Positions 56,101-63,316 of a stretch of 64,000 nucleotides of DNA are shown here, piece after piece. The notes beneath the pieces are model-generated. The model was not told the origin of the DNA, ran no database searches, and was given only the letters and a program-made list of their open reading frames with translations. Each line of letters begins with the position of its first letter. The first letter of the stretch is position 1. Position numbers and translations under genes: made by a program. The stretch covers positions 1 through 64,000 of the forward strand of contig NZ_SMOG01000001.1 of assembly GCF_004353895.1 (NCBI RefSeq), in the 5' to 3' direction. The stretch comes from Candidatus Syntrophosphaera thermopropionivorans. GTDB taxonomy: Bacteria > Cloacimonadota > Cloacimonadia > Cloacimonadales > Cloacimonadaceae.

Positions 56101-56449
56101 TATTTAAAAGTCTTTGTTTTTGATATTGGTTTCTTAGAAAGGATTGAATATAGTGTAAAGCAGCCATAATATTTTCTGGCTGAGCACCAGGAAAAATAGC
56201 ATAAAAAGCATCTCCAGCGAAATTAGATAAGAACCCCCCATATTTTTCTATGATATTTAATGGTTCACTAAAGATATTAGTTATTAAGTGGCTAACTTCT
56301 TCAGCACCTTCTTTTCCTTTTTTTTGTAATTCATCATTTATGGTAGTAAAGCCTATGATATCCCCGAGCAGGACAAAAGCTTGCATTTTGCCTTGAACAT
56401 TGTCTTTTTCATATTGAGAAAGGATGAAGGGTGGGATATAACGAATCAT
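53177..56449 (-). CDS. Soluble-adenylyl-cyclase-like (ADCY10-type) protein: two cyclase domains, AAA-type ATPase, TPR
   Basis: 1090 residues, no membrane segment. Domain order is class III cyclase C1 (about 20-220), cyclase C2 (about 240-385), a STAND/AAA-type ATPase (about 398-800; P-loop GEAGIGKTRLA at 429-439) and a tetratricopeptide array (about 790-1075). C1 has the two metal aspartates D30 (GDIIGFT) and D80 (AGDAFYAIF). C2 lacks these but has K264, T328, N335 and R339 (REYTALGHPVNLAARL), equivalent to the ATP- and transition-state residues of human sAC. One composite active site is therefore expected. The bicarbonate-binding Lys and Arg of sAC are N76 and Q155 here. The product is predicted to be cyclic AMP. 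The ATPase and TPR parts probably sense a protein or nucleotide signal. Confidence 0.85.
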   Translation of the reverse strand: MIRYIPPFILSQYEKDNVQGKMQAFVLLGDIIGFTTINDELQKKGKEGAEEVSHLITNIFSEPLNIIEKYGGFLSNFAGDAFYAIFPGAQPENIMAALHYIQSFLRNQYQKQRLLNKSPVKMRIRIGYGTVQWMIFSNDIQMEYVFFGDAIEEVQSLNKGQTTCRYSTSALQKLISSRLVDDKGKISRDFNPEKVKENIINYPYQKETEYKFLHYRLHNIHPENEIRTIISNYTRIPFTADLDICSIIANLEIFYQYSGSFVDKLSVTNNSLCILSYYGMPRNEGKKLSQVFQLILERVHKYPFISQAISMGPCFTGFVGGEHIREYTALGHPVNLAARLSGKSKKGEILTDITLKKELERNFDFEFVGNLSLKGLEKRIPCYKLKELQPSVPELRTVFVGRQNELKSIQRIISKSIAEHHNFFIYIAGEAGIGKTRLATEVINSCQDKNIRIFHIMCSITNSRPLEPMRQIFQQLFLIKDNQQNASSSFHQSWLNWSKNEKKWKEDEEMIGGLLGYVGKDSHFYNLPPDLRLSKLYQSALKVLQEETKRNPIIFHIDDLHWMDEQSRNFFHILGKSDIKDTGILATTRYIENDRLPILNMDNFSFYRFDLAPLSKNYSWQLYKSMMNLDDVPADLKQELLQKDTGNPFIIEQMASYLLESGVLENSADYLNILGKDNSFDVNDIIGFRIDRLPFSVRECIYNASVLGMKFNLKVLSQMLKRDIRQDLLIGTQNRIWKSLERDFYIFTHILLQEAAYNRMFSDKLKSLHLKAAQSMEEVFAQNISEYSEEIAKHYEKAGEIIKASDYYDKAGDYYWDNSYFELAEKCFLKAVELAGKSFGTDNMNYGENVFHLALFYHYMQRMEEAEKLYDTVMNIALAIYGEDSLKLSPYINNLGRFYKDVGRYEESERLLLQSLELEKKHEPDSSNVADRINNLGHLYSLQNLNDKATEMYQQAYDIMNRNYDPYHFFTATVCNNLGMSFAESGKIEEAEKLLQRAVEIGKKIYGENHPQIVIYFKNLASIFMDQQRWNEAEALLHKCLTIDRKYFGKYHNATLYIVKALEKFYNKIGNKRKARYYSKWLQEANELSP

Positions 56450-56481
56450 AATTCTACCTGAAAGAATATGATGAATAACCG

Positions 56482-56985
56482 TTAAATAATAGCTACATAA
56501 CAGGGAAAGTCCTTTACTACAAGACGATAAATAGCCTCAGCGTCCAATTCCTTCCAACAAAATGTTTCACATGAAACCACGGATTGAGCTAATAAGGCTG
56601 ATATTCCACCTACACAAATAAAATATACTGCATCGTATTTAGATATCTCTTCTGTGACATCTTTAGACCTTTCTCCCTTACCTATCATTACTCTTAAACC
56701 ATTCTCCAGTAATAAAGGAGTATATTTATCCATTCTGGCTGAGGTTGTTGGTCCTATGGCACCACATACTTTTCCAGGTGGAATAGGAGCAGGTCCGCAA
56801 TAAAAGAGTGCACTATTTAACAAATCGAAAGGTAATGGTTTCCCTTCTTTTATCATTTGAGTTAATCTAATATGAGCTTGATCTCTTGCTGTATATAATT
56901 CTCCTGAAAGCATAATTTTATCTCTAACTTTGAGTTCTTTTTTCTGTTGTGGTTGCAAAGGAAGATTAATTTTTATTACTCTCAT
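56482..56985 (-). CDS. Class I fumarate hydratase, beta subunit
   Basis: 167 residues, matching the C-terminal domain of iron-sulfur fumarases (and the beta subunit of tartrate dehydratase). KVCGAIGPTTSARMDKYTP and VMIGKGERS are the family's substrate-binding segments. It pairs with the alpha subunit 25 bases upstream to form a two-subunit enzyme for fumarate-malate interconversion. L-tartrate dehydratase cannot be excluded from sequence alone, but fumarase fits a central metabolism setting better. Confidence 0.88.
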   Translation of the reverse strand: MRVIKINLPLQPQQKKELKVRDKIMLSGELYTARDQAHIRLTQMIKEGKPLPFDLLNSALFYCGPAPIPPGKVCGAIGPTTSARMDKYTPLLLENGLRVMIGKGERSKDVTEEISKYDAVYFICVGGISALLAQSVVSCETFCWKELDAEAIYRLVVKDFPCYVAII

Positions 56986-57010
56986 ATTTATTCTCTTATC
57001 TTATTATTAT

Positions 57011-57880
57011 TCAGACAGATATGGAGATACAACGATGAGCATGACAATCAATATTAACTGCTATAGGTAAAGAAGCAATATGGCAGGGTTGAGATAATAT
57101 ATTTACTTTTAGAGCAGTGGTTTTACCTCCAAATCCCTGTACACCTTTGCCTTTTTGATTAATCTTATTTAGGATTCTTTTTTCCATCTGGAGGTATTCA
57201 GGTTTTTTCTCAGAATCAGGGAGAGGAATCATTAACGCTCTTTTAGCAAGAATAGCACATTGTTCAAAATCTCCTCCAATTCCAATACCTACAAAAACAG
57301 GAGGACAGGGTTTTCCACCCGCAGAAACAACAGTGTCTATAATAAAATCTTCAATTTCTGTTAAGGTTGCTGTAGGATTAAACATTTTAAGGGTGCTGCA
57401 ATTTTCAGCTCCACCACCTTTTAAGGATATATGTAGTTCCAATTTATTTCCTAATATTTCGGATAAATGTAAGATGACGGGTTGCGAATAGTATTTTGAT
57501 TTTTTTTGAGGGTTAGAGAAATACCTTAATGGTTCTTCAGCGATAGAATCTCTAAGGTAGTATTTTCCCCAAGCATCATTAACTGCTTCTGATACTATAG
57601 AATAAAGTGTTCCATTTTCAATTTTAGTTTCTGTTCCAATATCGGCAAAAACAATTACTATGCCAGTATCCTGACATATAGGAAGTTGTTCTTTAGCAGC
57701 AAGTTCTTCATTTAATAGCATAGCTTGAAGCATATCTTTTGCCACATCATCTTCTTCAATGGCTAAGGCTTGGTTTAGCAAAGATTTAGTTTCTGGAGTA
57801 GATTGACAATATATCTGCCCGATTGCTTCAATTATAGCTTTATATATCTGTTTTTGGGGAATAGTTCTTACAGACTCCAT
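57011..57880 (-). CDS. Class I fumarate hydratase, alpha subunit
   Basis: 289 residues, the [4Fe-4S] domain. LPICQDTGIVIVFADIG (C69), GGKPCPPVFVGIGIGGDFE (C192) and the C-terminal NIDCHAHRC region supply the three cluster cysteines expected for class I fumarases. SLKGGGAENCSTLKMFNP is the substrate loop; its usual residue after EN is not cysteine, so the extra cysteine there is notable. Oxygen-sensitive enzymes of this type are typical of anaerobes. It sits four bases downstream of the DUF58 gene in an operon otherwise devoted to envelope functions. Confidence 0.9.
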   Translation of the reverse strand: MESVRTIPQKQIYKAIIEAIGQIYCQSTPETKSLLNQALAIEEDDVAKDMLQAMLLNEELAAKEQLPICQDTGIVIVFADIGTETKIENGTLYSIVSEAVNDAWGKYYLRDSIAEEPLRYFSNPQKKSKYYSQPVILHLSEILGNKLELHISLKGGGAENCSTLKMFNPTATLTEIEDFIIDTVVSAGGKPCPPVFVGIGIGGDFEQCAILAKRALMIPLPDSEKKPEYLQMEKRILNKINQKGKGVQGFGGKTTALKVNILSQPCHIASLPIAVNIDCHAHRCISISV

Positions 57881-57884
57881 TCAT

Positions 57885-58769
57885 TTATCCTTTTCTTCGC
57901 ATTAAAAGATATTTCAACAGCAGGTCTTCTATAGGAGTAGCAGTGCTAACCGGATTATATTCAATTTGATATTGATGACATCCAGCCTTAAGTTTCTGGA
58001 TATGTTCTTGATAATTAAGCAGATAATCGGGTCTTATTTGCCAAGGATTGACGGTAATTTTTTCTTGCGTTTCGCTATCAATGAATTCAGTTTCTCCGTG
58101 AAATTTAAAATTATCTTCTTGTATATCAGTTATATGGAACACCAATACTTCATGATGATGAGATTTAAAGTGCTTTAGTCCATCCATTATATTTTCAGGT
58201 TCATCCAAAAGGTCAGAAATCAGTATTATTAAGCTTCTTTTACGGATAGTATCAGCAATTTTATGTAAGTTTTCCAGAAGATTGGTGGAATCCTTAGGTT
58301 CCAATTCAGCCAGTATCCTAAAAATTTGAGGGAGGTATCCTCTATATGCTTTGGGGGGAAGTAGCTTAGTGATTTCATTATTGAAGGTAATTAATCCTGC
58401 GGCATCTTTTTGACCTATCATCAACCAGGACAGAGAGGCAGCAAGTCGGCAAGCATAGTCAATTTTAGTGTTTTCACCAGAGCCATAGAACATTGAACGA
58501 CTGTGGTCTAAAAGAATATAGCAGCGTAGATTGGTCTCTTCTTCAAAGCGTTTCACATAGTATCTATCGGTTTTAGCTACAATTTTCCAATCAATATTTT
58601 TAATAGGGTCACCAATATTATATTCTCTATGGTCGGAGAATTCAACACTGAAACCGTGATAGGGGGATTTATGCAGCCCAACCAAAAAACCTTCAACGGT
58701 AGTTTTAGCGAGTAGCTGAAACCGTTTTAGTTTGGCTGCAGTCTCATCAGTAAGTAGCTGTTGGTTCAT
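57885..58769 (-). CDS. DUF58 (VWA-like) protein
   Basis: 294 residues, soluble. SDHREYNIGDPIKNIDWKIV and KTDRYYVKRFEEETNLRCYI are the DUF58 core, followed by LLDHSRSMFYGSG, a DxSxS metal-ion-dependent adhesion site of von Willebrand A type, and LIILISDLLDEPENI. DUF58 genes usually sit beside a MoxR AAA ATPase and VWA genes; no MoxR is visible here, although the genes may be elsewhere. Overlaps the small membrane protein upstream by 4 bases. Role probably in protein-complex assembly (inference). Confidence 0.88.
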   Translation of the reverse strand: MNQQLLTDETAAKLKRFQLLAKTTVEGFLVGLHKSPYHGFSVEFSDHREYNIGDPIKNIDWKIVAKTDRYYVKRFEEETNLRCYILLDHSRSMFYGSGENTKIDYACRLAASLSWLMIGQKDAAGLITFNNEITKLLPPKAYRGYLPQIFRILAELEPKDSTNLLENLHKIADTIRKRSLIILISDLLDEPENIMDGLKHFKSHHHEVLVFHITDIQEDNFKFHGETEFIDSETQEKITVNPWQIRPDYLLNYQEHIQKLKAGCHQYQIEYNPVSTATPIEDLLLKYLLMRRKG

Positions 58770-58960
58770 TCCTTAGGTTTACTCTTATAGAGCAGCCCCA
58801 GTGGAATTAGAACGCCATATGCGATAGTAAGTATTACAGGAGAGATAACGATTTCATTTCCTGCCATTATAAAGTAGCCTACAATTAGCAAAATGACAGC
58901 GATTCCTAAGATTATATAGTTAATAGGTCCTAACTGTAATTTATTATTATTATTTGCCAT
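58766..58960 (-). CDS. Small two-helix membrane protein (DUF3098-like)
   Basis: 64 residues. I start at the ATG at 58960 (MANNNNKLQLGPINY), nine bases after GGAG; an in-frame TTG at 58975 would add five residues and place GGAG inside the gene. An asparagine-rich start precedes NYIILGIAVILLIVGYFIMA and a second helix (VILTIAYGVLIPLGLLY), ending in a lysine-rich tail. The pattern resembles DUF3098 proteins found in Bacteroidota, supporting an FCB origin. Function unknown; position suggests an envelope role with plsC and DUF58. Confidence 0.75.
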   Translation of the reverse strand: MANNNNKLQLGPINYIILGIAVILLIVGYFIMAGNEIVISPVILTIAYGVLIPLGLLYKSKPKE

Positions 58961-58978
58961 TAGCATTTTCTCCAAATA

Positions 58979-59779
58979 TTATGAACCTGCAACACAATTT
59001 TCATAGCTTTCAAAGGTGTTGCTTACTTTTTCATAGGTTAATTGACAGAGTTCGCTTCTATCACGATTAGGGTCAAACTCTATTGGTTCTAAGAAATTGA
59101 TTTCTACTTCCATTTTATGTGCCAGCAGATTCCAGTAGTATTTTAAATAATTAATGCTCTTAGACCAGAAAACGACGAAACGATTTTTACCATTAATTGG
59201 TTTCCCATCCAGTTTCAGATAACGAATACAAACAGGAACGACAGTGCAGGCAGCATCTACGGCAGTCTGAAAGAGGGAGGGACGAAATTCATTGACTTTT
59301 GTTCCATCAGTGCCAGGTTTTTCCGGAAATAGCACGACTTTAAAACCTTTTTTTAACACATCAGTGAAGCGTTTGATTTCTTGAGGGAGATTTAATTTAT
59401 TTTTCCGGTCAGTATAAAGACAACCGCCAAGACGGATAATATTACCAATAATAGGAGTTTCACTCATTTCGGTGGAGGTGATAAATACATAATTGTCAAC
59501 TGCACCAAGCAAAAATATATCTAATAAAGATGAATGATTAGCTACCAGCAGATAGTTGTTATCTTTAAGTTGTTGAAGCACTTCCTGATTCTTTACTCTA
59601 AGTTTGACATGGAAAGCACGAAGAAATTTTCGAGAAGAATTGCTCATATTTTTAATCTGTAACCAGCGGCGTTTAATTGGATTTTTAGCAAAAAGACGGA
59701 TAAAATAGGAACGACAGACGAAAGACCAGAGTAGTATCATCTGCCAGATAGAATGAAATAATTTAACTATCCACATCAT
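58979..59779 (-). CDS. plsC: 1-acyl-sn-glycerol-3-phosphate acyltransferase (PlsC family)
   Basis: 266 residues from the ATG at 59779 (MMWIVKLFHS), which has AGAGGATAAA directly upstream; an earlier in-frame start at 59833 lacks a clear RBS. The membrane-bound enzyme makes phosphatidic acid from lysophosphatidic acid. An N-terminal hydrophobic segment (about 5-25) precedes the catalytic H-x4-D (NHSSLLD, H82 and D87). FPEKPGTDGTKVNEF takes the place of the usual FPEGTRS motif, so it is a divergent member and may use another acyl acceptor. First gene of the minus-strand run plsC, DUF3098-like, DUF58, fumarase. Confidence 0.85.
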   Translation of the reverse strand: MMWIVKLFHSIWQMILLWSFVCRSYFIRLFAKNPIKRRWLQIKNMSNSSRKFLRAFHVKLRVKNQEVLQQLKDNNYLLVANHSSLLDIFLLGAVDNYVFITSTEMSETPIIGNIIRLGGCLYTDRKNKLNLPQEIKRFTDVLKKGFKVVLFPEKPGTDGTKVNEFRPSLFQTAVDAACTVVPVCIRYLKLDGKPINGKNRFVVFWSKSINYLKYYWNLLAHKMEVEINFLEPIEFDPNRDRSELCQLTYEKVSNTFESYENCVAGS

Positions 59780-60229
59780 TTTATCCTCTTTTTTATTATA
59801 TTCTTCTTTTCTATAGATATCGTAATCTGTCAAGTTTTTTTCTGCTGGTTTCTACCCTAACCTCAAGAAAATATCTTTTATGTTTTAGCCATATATAACT
59901 TTTTTAAGCTTTTATAATATGATTTATTCCGATAATTTTGAAAAGGTATAATTATAGTTTTTTACCGTTATAACAAATTATAAAAACATCTCTGCAATTT
60001 TATTTCTTCTTTCTTGGCAGTTCATCCATTACTGATGTAAAGATTATGTCCAAATCGGACATAAGTTGGACATAAGCTGGACATGAGCTGGACATAAGCA
60101 ACCCATCAAGAGGAAAAAAATAATTGGTTGGATTTATATTGCATAAGCTATTGGTTCTAAAGAAGGTAGGATTTGCTTTACAGTTGGTAGTATGGTTTAG
60201 GGAAAGATATTAATTTAAAAAGAGGAAAA
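59780..60229. other. Intergenic region with 11-bp tandem repeats
   Basis: About 450 bases between plsC and rnpB (both minus). Apart from the iteron array at 60043-60099 it is plain AT-rich sequence with no ORF or hairpin I can support. It must hold the plsC promoter and the rnpB 3' end. Confidence 0.55.
60043..60099. repeat. Iteron-like array: four 11-bp repeats plus an inverted half-site
   Basis: CGGACATAAGT, TGGACATAAGC, TGGACATGAGC and TGGACATAAGC follow without gaps (60056-60099). The first also forms a perfect 8-bp inverted repeat with TTATGTCC just upstream (TTATGTCC-AAATC-GGACATAA). The period of 11 bp is about one helical turn, so the repeats would face one side of the DNA. Confidence 0.8.
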
Positions 60230-60619
60230 CTCACGGGAAAATAATAAGCCGGATTCTGTACCTCCTTCTATCAGGAGGTTGATGTCCATTCCTCTACATC
60301 CATTCTCACGAATGGACTTTAGCTGCCTACCCGGAAGCCATAATCGTGCGGGCAACACTTCTTGGCTTCCCTATTTGGCATTGCACCGGATAAGGCTTTC
60401 CTGGCAAATCCTGTCACCAGGATTTCCGGTGGTCTCTTACACCACCATTTCACCCTTACCTGAAATAGATATTTATAAAATAACTATTTCAGGCGGTTTA
60501 TTTCTGTGGAGCTCGCTCTGCATTACTGCAGCTTCCTGTTAGGAAGTATCCTGCCCTTTGGTGTCCGGACTTTCCTCCCCTACTTTTCAGTAGCAGTGGA
60601 CATCTCATTTTCCCGTGAG
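60230..60619 (-). ncRNA. rnpB: RNase P RNA, bacterial class A
   Basis: 390 nt on the minus strand. The conserved core elements are visible: GAGGAAAGTCCGGAC near the 5' end, AGAGACCACC in the middle, and ACAGAATCCGGCTTA near the 3' end. The ends pair over 13 bp (CTCACGGGAAAAT with ATTTTCCCGTGAG), forming the terminal P1 helix that sets the boundaries. It is the catalytic RNA that matures tRNA 5' ends. Small plus-strand ORFs across it are chance. Confidence 0.97.
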
Positions 60620-60628
60620 CTTAAAGAT

Positions 60629-60656
60629 ATAATATGTGAAATTATTATCCTGACAA
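60629..60656 (-). promoter_or_regulatory. rnpB: rnpB promoter
   Basis: On the minus strand, TTGTCA (60656-60651), 16 bases, TATTAT (60634-60629). The predicted start, 7-9 bases on, falls at 60620-60622, where the rnpB P1 helix begins. This is the best-supported promoter in the window. Confidence 0.7.
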
Positions 60657-60673
60657 GAAAAATATTTTTCTTG
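60654..60673. repeat. 20-bp perfect palindrome overlapping the rnpB -35
   Basis: CAAGAAAAAT/ATTTTTCTTG. It overlaps the -35 hexamer by three bases. It may be the terminator of the htrA operon in the minus direction or an operator. Confidence 0.6.
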
Positions 60674-60755
60674 CTTGCGCAAATTTAATTGAGTTTCTTA
60701 CTACTGAGTTATGAACTAATTCAGTTTAAGTAAATTTTAGAAAGAAGCTATCCAG

Positions 60756-61565
60756 TTATAGGATTTTGATTATAGATTTAACTCTATCTATGGGTATAGC
60801 GAATCCAAGTCCGACATTATCTCCTGTTCCAGAAACGATAAAGGTATTAATGCCAATAACTTCACCTTTAACATTTACCAGTGGACCACCGCTATTACCA
60901 GGATTGATAGCAGCATCAGTCTGAATCATATTTATGTATCTATGACCATCCTGAGGCTGGAAACTTCTATTTAGAGCAGAAATAACACCAACTGAAACCG
61001 ATGGTTTGGGGTCACTCATCATAAATCCATAAGGATTTCCCAAGGCAATAGCCCATTCACCAATAAGTAATTCTTTGGCGGTTCCGAGTTTGGCATAAGG
61101 AAAATTATTGCCATCTATTTTCAATTTAGCCACATCGTAAGTGTTATCTACACCAACTACATTAGCAATAAATTCTCGCTTATCTGGGAGCACAACTTTG
61201 ATTTCGGTTGCACCTTCTATTACATGAGCATTGGTAATAATATAACCATTTGCATCATAGATAACACCACTTCCTATACTTACCACCTGTCTCTGAATAG
61301 GAATATCTCCAAAGAAATCAAAGATGCTGAACCCAAAACCTGGTCTCACTAACTGCGTTTTTGTCACATTAACGCTAACAACAGCAGGTTCAACTGCTTG
61401 AACTGCAGAAGTAATCTCATTATGGCGTTGATTATGTGAAGGGTTTACCATAGTTGTAGTAGTAGCAGGAGTTTTAGCTTCTTTCTGATTTATGAGAACT
61501 AAAGTGATGCCAGCATTAAGAATAAGGACCACTAAAGCAATAATAATAATGCGAGAGGTTTTCAT
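60756..61565 (-). CDS. HtrA/DegP-like serine protease without PDZ domain
   Basis: 269 residues. An N-terminal membrane anchor (about 5-25) is followed by a chymotrypsin-fold protease domain with H114 (ITNAHV), D144 (TYDVAKLKI) and S225 (NPGNSGGPLV): a full catalytic triad. It ends right after the protease domain (DRVKSIIKIL), where DegP/DegS members continue into one or two PDZ domains. The stop is followed by non-coding sequence, so this looks like a genuine PDZ-less form. Likely a periplasmic quality-control protease. Last gene of the yajC-def-fmt-DUF116 run, 8 bases after DUF116. Confidence 0.92.
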   Translation of the reverse strand: MKTSRIIIIALVVLILNAGITLVLINQKEAKTPATTTTMVNPSHNQRHNEITSAVQAVEPAVVSVNVTKTQLVRPGFGFSIFDFFGDIPIQRQVVSIGSGVIYDANGYIITNAHVIEGATEIKVVLPDKREFIANVVGVDNTYDVAKLKIDGNNFPYAKLGTAKELLIGEWAIALGNPYGFMMSDPKPSVSVGVISALNRSFQPQDGHRYINMIQTDAAINPGNSGGPLVNVKGEVIGINTFIVSGTGDNVGLGFAIPIDRVKSIIKIL

Positions 61566-61573
61566 AGGTCTTC

Positions 61574-62329
61574 CTATTTAAACTGTTTAATGGCAAATGC
61601 AATGAAAGATATATTTACCGGATTTTTTTCATTGGAAGTCGTAGATTGTTCATTTAATACTGCATAAACGGGATAATTCCAGTTGTCTCTCAGGCTATTC
61701 ACCAGTTCTTTAGCAGTAGCAATGGCAACAATAACTTCAGGTTTCTTTTCTTCTATCATTTTATGTTCTAAAAAACCTCCTGTAGCCACTGCTGCATCAA
61801 CATTATGTTCTGTTATAAGCTTCTTAATTTTAGCTATATCACAGCCTCCGCATTCTTCACATTTTATGATATCATTAGTAATGCGAATAGTGCAATCTTC
61901 TTTCTGAAGACAATGAGGTAGCAGAACGAGAATATTTGTGTTTCGGATATCTTTTTGGTCAGTTAGAACTATTTCATTATTGAAGTATAAGAACGATTCA
62001 ATCAGATTCTTTTTAGATGAGAATGTGATATGAGCTAAACCTTTAGCTAAGGGATAATAAATGTTAAAAAGCATCCATTTACTAAGCTTTTGCAGCCATT
62101 TTGGTTTTAATCTGGTATGAGTAGAGAAAAGGGTAATCATCCAGCCTAATACGACGAAAATGAGTATTGCTAATAGTATAATAAACAAAATTCTAACCCA
62201 ATTAGCCAGTAAAGGTTGAGCAAACACATTGAACAATATAATAAGAAAGACAGCACTAATAATTAATAGACTGATGCTTACAAAAGCGGGAAACTTTATA
62301 ACTGAGAGGTAAAGGTCCTGGTCTTTCAT
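61574..62329 (-). CDS. DUF116 membrane protein
   Basis: 251 residues. Two N-terminal membrane helices (about 14-36 and 43-67) precede the DUF116 domain: VLLPHCLQKEDC, CEECGGCDIAKIKKLI and ATGGFLEHKMIEEKKPEVIV. The cysteines (C-x2-C-x2-C and the LPHC/EDC pair) probably hold a metal or iron-sulfur site. The reaction is unknown; the gene is often found beside fmt, as here, where the two overlap by 4 bases. Confidence 0.9.
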   Translation of the reverse strand: MKDQDLYLSVIKFPAFVSISLLIISAVFLIILFNVFAQPLLANWVRILFIILLAILIFVVLGWMITLFSTHTRLKPKWLQKLSKWMLFNIYYPLAKGLAHITFSSKKNLIESFLYFNNEIVLTDQKDIRNTNILVLLPHCLQKEDCTIRITNDIIKCEECGGCDIAKIKKLITEHNVDAAVATGGFLEHKMIEEKKPEVIVAIATAKELVNSLRDNWNYPVYAVLNEQSTTSNEKNPVNISFIAFAIKQFK

Positions 62330-63300
62330 AATTCCTCCCTAAAAGAATTTTCCATAAAGATTTGATTAAATGGGACAAAGCTTTCCCCCGCAGAAAGTCT
62401 TGCTCCCAATTGAAAAGCCCAGGCAGACATAACTTTTTTACCTTCAGCCTGTATTCTGGTGATTAAAAGTTGTCCATCCTGGCAATTAACTAATATACCT
62501 TTATTTTTAATAAATCCTGCAATAGTTCCGGGCTTATCATTTTTTGATGAGTCATAAATCTCAGCTTGAAGGATTTTAAGGTTAGTATTATGTATAGATG
62601 TTCTTGCACCTGGTGAAGGAGAAAAGGCACGTATCTGGTTAAAGATATTTTTAATTTTATTATCCCAGTTTATCCATAAATCTTTTTTACTAAATTTATG
62701 GGTATAAGAAGCCAGATTTTCGTCTTGAGGTCGTTCTGTTAGACTATTATCTTTAATAGCAGGAATTATTTCAATCAATAGCTCAGCAGAGATATTAGCC
62801 AGTTTTTCTTTTAAGGAACCATAGTTATCTTCTGGTAGGATAACCAATTCTCTTTGGGCTAAGATAGGACCTGCGTCAAGACGAGAAGTTAACCTGAAAA
62901 TAGTGGTTCCTGTTTTATGGTCTCCATTAAGAAGGGCAGTTTGAATAGGAGTAGGACCACGATATTTAGGAAGTAAAGATGGATGAAGATTAATCGCTCC
63001 AAAAGTAGGAATCTGTCTAAGTTCTTTTTTTATTAAAGAGGCATAGGAAGCAGTGACCAGAAGTTCAGGATATAACTTGCTAATTTTATCCACACTTTCA
63101 GGAGAATTGATGTTTTCCGGTTGATACAATTCCCAGCCTTGTTCCCGTGCAAAACGTGCTATAGGACAGGGTTTAATTCTTTGGTTTCGTCCTGCGGGTC
63201 TATCTGGTTGGCTGATAATTAGAAGTAATTGATGTTTTTCTTTTAGTTTTTTTAAAGCAGGAATGCCAAATTCAGAGCTACCAGCAAAGACAATTTTCAT
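62326..63300 (-). CDS. fmt: Methionyl-tRNA formyltransferase
   Basis: 324 residues. It formylates the initiator Met-tRNA using 10-formyltetrahydrofolate. FAGSSEFGIPALKKL begins the Rossmann part; INLHPSLLPKYRGPTPIQ (catalytic Asn and His) and TGTTIFRLTSRLDAGPIL (catalytic Asp) form the active site; the C-terminal beta barrel (about 205-315) binds tRNA. It follows def by 16 bases, the usual pairing, since Def removes the formyl group that Fmt adds. Confidence 0.96.
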   Translation of the reverse strand: MKIVFAGSSEFGIPALKKLKEKHQLLLIISQPDRPAGRNQRIKPCPIARFAREQGWELYQPENINSPESVDKISKLYPELLVTASYASLIKKELRQIPTFGAINLHPSLLPKYRGPTPIQTALLNGDHKTGTTIFRLTSRLDAGPILAQRELVILPEDNYGSLKEKLANISAELLIEIIPAIKDNSLTERPQDENLASYTHKFSKKDLWINWDNKIKNIFNQIRAFSPSPGARTSIHNTNLKILQAEIYDSSKNDKPGTIAGFIKNKGILVNCQDGQLLITRIQAEGKKVMSAWAFQLGARLSAGESFVPFNQIFMENSFREEL

Positions 63301-63316
63301 CGGATATTAGCCTCTT

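Noticed and set aside
60279-60688. Plus-strand ORFs of 87 and 60 codons
   Set aside because: They lie across RNase P RNA on the other strand and lack ribosome binding sites.
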